From positions 44,475 through 108,474 of the forward strand of contig NZ_JABBGM010000012.1 of the NCBI RefSeq assembly GCF_012927405.1: 64,000 bases of DNA, in the 5' to 3' direction. Every line of letters starts with the position of its first letter. Within the stretch, counting starts at the first letter, position 1. A program made the translations under genes and the position numbers. This document shows, piece after piece, positions 62,237-64,000 of this stretch. The notes under the pieces were generated by a model. It searched no databases and had not been told where the DNA came from. It saw only the letters and a list, made by a program, of their open reading frames with translations. This DNA is from Novosphingobium olei. Its GTDB lineage: Bacteria; Pseudomonadota; Alphaproteobacteria; Sphingomonadales; Sphingomonadaceae.

Positions 62237-63613
62237 CTAGCCCTCGAGGCAGGGCAGCGCCGCCGCGTCGCCCCGGCCGAAGCGTCCATCCTTGCCGCAT
62301 TCTCGGCAATTTTCGTCCTTGCGGGGCATCACGATGTTCAGCCGGTCCTCCACGAGATGGAAATGGCGGTAGCTGTGCTCAGTCCTCGCGCTTGGCAGTT
62401 CGAGGAAATAGGACAGGAAATCGTTGACCGCATGGGCCGCCGCGACGGCGTTGAGAGTGATCACGCTCGGATTGGGTTCCTGCACGCCGTAAGCCTGGGC
62501 GATGCGTTCGGCATCGCTCTTGGCCTCGATGGCCAGCTGCTGTGGGTCGATCAGCTGGTTGCACCACAGGCAGCCTTCGCCGGGATGGACCGGCCGAACC
62601 GCGCTCATCACATCGAGCAACGCGCCGTCCGCGTCGGAGCGGATTTTCGCGCCGAGCTGAACCCCCGGAATCATGTGCTGGTGGACCAGCGCGTTGAACA
62701 CGAGCCGCGCCCGCATCGAGTCCGCCGCGAGGAACAGGTAGTCGCAAGATCGCAGCTGGTGGGCAACGGATTCGCGCGCCAGGTCCGCTTCCAGCGGAGT
62801 GAACCGGGACAAGCTGGCTTCCCCGGCGTGGCGCTTCGCCACCTCGACCTTTGTCGCACGGGCTTGCGCATCCTGCCTGGTTGCGCCGACCACGCGCGAA
62901 AGGTTCGAAACCTCCAGGTGGTCCGGGTCGATGGCAATGATCTCGCCCACGCCCAGCCTTGCAAGATATTCCGAAACCAGCGAACCGATCCCGCCCAGCC
63001 CGATCACCGCCACCCGCGCCTTGCCGAGCAGCGCCTGGCCCTGCTGTCCGAACATGCGGATCTGGCGGTCATGGGCCTCCTCCTCGCCCGGGCTGCGCGC
63101 GGGGGCGGGAGGGGCAGGGTAGATGCGGCGGAGCCGCGGGCCCAGGATGCGGGCTTCGCGCAGTGACAAGCGACCCGCGCGCGTCCAGATATCTGCTTGG
63201 ATCGAATTTCGCCCCAAGACCAGCGCGCCCACCGGAACGCCCTTGCCGATGTCGAGGAGGGCAGGGTAGCCGCGCTCGTGCGATGCATTGTCGATGTGGC
63301 TGAAGCCGACACGGTCGTCGCAGTTGTGATTGTGCACGGCGAGGTAAGCGAGCCCCTGGTCGCGGCACGCCGTGATGTGCTTGTGAATGAACTGCGGGCT
63401 GAGCGCGCGGTAGCCATGCTGCCCGGGAACATAGTCCTGTCCGGGCTTCGCCGGGAAAACGTCCCGGACCAGCAGTTTCAGTGTGTCGCCGTCGCGTACA
63501 ATGCCGGCGTGAAGCACTGCGCCGTGTTCGTCGCGATCCCCGGGGAAGAGGTGCGCCATCAGGCGGGCGTAGTCCGCTTGCGCGAATGTGAGATCGATCC
63601 GGTTGTCTGTCAC
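62237..63613 (-). CDS. JAB peptidase-E1 (ThiF) fusion protein of a bacterial ubiquitin-like system
   Basis: 458 residues from a GTG overlapping the upstream gene stop (GTGA). N-terminal JAB/MPN+ domain: Glu29, His94 and His96 (AVHNHNCDD), Ser105 and Asp108 (FSHID), a JAMM zinc site with one extra residue in the spacer. C-terminal ThiF/E1 domain: GLGGIGSLVSEYLARLGVGEIIAIDPDHLEVSNLSR (from 205), and a structural zinc site Cys348/Cys351 with Cys436/Cys439. This fusion would both activate and remove a ubiquitin-like tail. Such fusions are found in bacterial Ubl operons, often near mobile DNA. Confidence 0.88.
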   Translation of the reverse strand: MTDNRIDLTFAQADYARLMAHLFPGDRDEHGAVLHAGIVRDGDTLKLLVRDVFPAKPGQDYVPGQHGYRALSPQFIHKHITACRDQGLAYLAVHNHNCDDRVGFSHIDNASHERGYPALLDIGKGVPVGALVLGRNSIQADIWTRAGRLSLREARILGPRLRRIYPAPPAPARSPGEEEAHDRQIRMFGQQGQALLGKARVAVIGLGGIGSLVSEYLARLGVGEIIAIDPDHLEVSNLSRVVGATRQDAQARATKVEVAKRHAGEASLSRFTPLEADLARESVAHQLRSCDYLFLAADSMRARLVFNALVHQHMIPGVQLGAKIRSDADGALLDVMSAVRPVHPGEGCLWCNQLIDPQQLAIEAKSDAERIAQAYGVQEPNPSVITLNAVAAAHAVNDFLSYFLELPSARTEHSYRHFHLVEDRLNIVMPRKDENCRECGKDGRFGRGDAAALPCLEG

Positions 63614-63891
63614 GGCAGTTTCTCCAGGAAGTCGAGCACCTTGAGCACCTTGCCGACCGCGGTCTGGGGATGCGTTTGCGCTGAATTGTTACGCCGCGAG
63701 ATCTGGATCGCCGGGCGTCCGTTAAAACTGGCGTTGGGGGTGATCGGCACCTGGAACTGGACGCCATCGGCCCGCTGCACCGCCGGGTCCATGAATACCG
63801 GGTAGATATCGGCGTAGGGATAGAGCGCCGGAATATGGGCGCCCAGCCAAGCGGCGCGGGGCACGAAGCGTTCGCTAATACCAACGCGCAT
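63610..63891 (-). CDS. E2-like protein, apparently cut at its 5' end
   Basis: 93 residues. The part YPYADIYPVFMDPAVQRADGVQFQ and FNGRPAIQISRRNN plus KVLKVLDFLEKL looks like the second half of prokaryotic E2/UBC-fold proteins that pair with JAB-E1 fusions. No Cys is present, and full E2-like proteins are about 150 or more residues, so the N-terminal half is missing. The first residues (MRVGI) come from sequence next to an IS630-type end, suggesting the gene was interrupted there. Tentative family. Confidence 0.55.
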   Translation of the reverse strand: MRVGISERFVPRAAWLGAHIPALYPYADIYPVFMDPAVQRADGVQFQVPITPNASFNGRPAIQISRRNNSAQTHPQTAVGKVLKVLDFLEKLP

Positions 63892-63894
63892 TGA

Positions 63895-64000
63895 TCAGAA
63901 CCCATGGGCCCACTGGCGCAATCCGAGAGACATGATGCGCCACGGCTGATCGGCGAGTTTGTTCCATGCGAAGCAGCATTGGTCGACGATGTCGTCGTAG
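63895..64000 (-). mobile_element. IS630-family transposase, C-terminal end, runs off the window
   Basis: The minus-strand frame ending at 63895 reads YDDIVDQCCFAWNKLADQPW then RIMSLGLRQWAHGF and stop. This is the usual tail of IS630-type transposases (IVDACC-AWN-L, R-I-SLG-R-WA). The rest of the element lies to the right, outside the window. Its end reaches the start of the E2-like frame. Confidence 0.75.

Noticed and set aside
1..64000. CRISPR arrays, rRNA and tRNA genes
   Set aside because: No regularly spaced direct repeats and no tRNA cloverleaf or rRNA core sequence were recognised by eye; a dedicated tRNA and repeat search could still find a small one.

Overview
The window looks like chromosomal DNA of a GC-rich alphaproteobacterium of the order Sphingomonadales, probably Novosphingobium or a close relative. 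The signs are four TonB-linked receptors or porins with sphingomonad-like architecture, a SciP (DUF1153) regulator, the aerobic (cob) route to cobalamin, and alphaproteobacterial Fur-like palindromes. The genus is an inference from gene content; no 16S rRNA is present.

Layout. (1) 1-2.4 kb: the 3' end of a SpoVR gene, a decayed OmpA-like remnant and two small secreted proteins. (2) 2.5-8.5 kb: a complete Cu(I)/Ag(I) efflux operon cusC-cusB-cusA-cusF, closed by a hairpin terminator. (3) 8.6-11.3 kb: a degenerate HWE-type sensor kinase, SciP and an outer-membrane/secreted protein, all on the minus strand. (4) 11.7-36.2 kb: the vitamin B12 region. Two related cobalamin riboswitches precede a TonB receptor plus NiCoT cobalt permease, and a run of about 22 genes (cobW, N, G, H, I, J, [K on the opposite strand], L, E, M, B, F, O, bluB, DUF1636, cobT, cobC, cobS, cobD, cbiB, cobQ, cobU). 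Most neighbours overlap by 1-14 bases, implying translational coupling. Together they cover cobalt uptake, corrin ring building, adenosylation, lower-ligand synthesis and nucleotide-loop assembly; cobaltochelatase subunits CobS/CobT, CobA and CobR are not here.

(5) 36.2-44.2 kb: metal homeostasis: a DUF2182/DUF1326 pair, copCD, a His/Asp-rich secreted protein, a PepSY membrane protein divergent from a siderophore-type TonB receptor across a Fur-like palindrome, and a ferritin-like protein. (6) 44.4-52.5 kb: an unusual minus-strand cassette of TonB receptor, a 1534-residue adenylation/carrier protein fused to three membrane-plus-beta-helix repeats, and a phosphopantetheinyl transferase able to arm it. 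(7) 52.9-55.7 kb: a two-component pair and a glycine-zipper protein. (8) 56.0-60.3 kb: a minus-strand operon with a Fur-like box at its head: porin, DUF6662 protein, FMN-binding protein, ApbE flavin transferase and a small membrane protein, suggesting flavin-based electron transfer linked to iron. (9) 60.4-64 kb: a mobile/defence-like end: an IS66-type fragment, a MazEF-like toxin-antitoxin pair, an integrase remnant, a JAB-E1 (ThiF) fusion with an E2-like partner, and the 3' end of an IS630-type transposase that seems to have cut off the 5' part of the E2-like gene.
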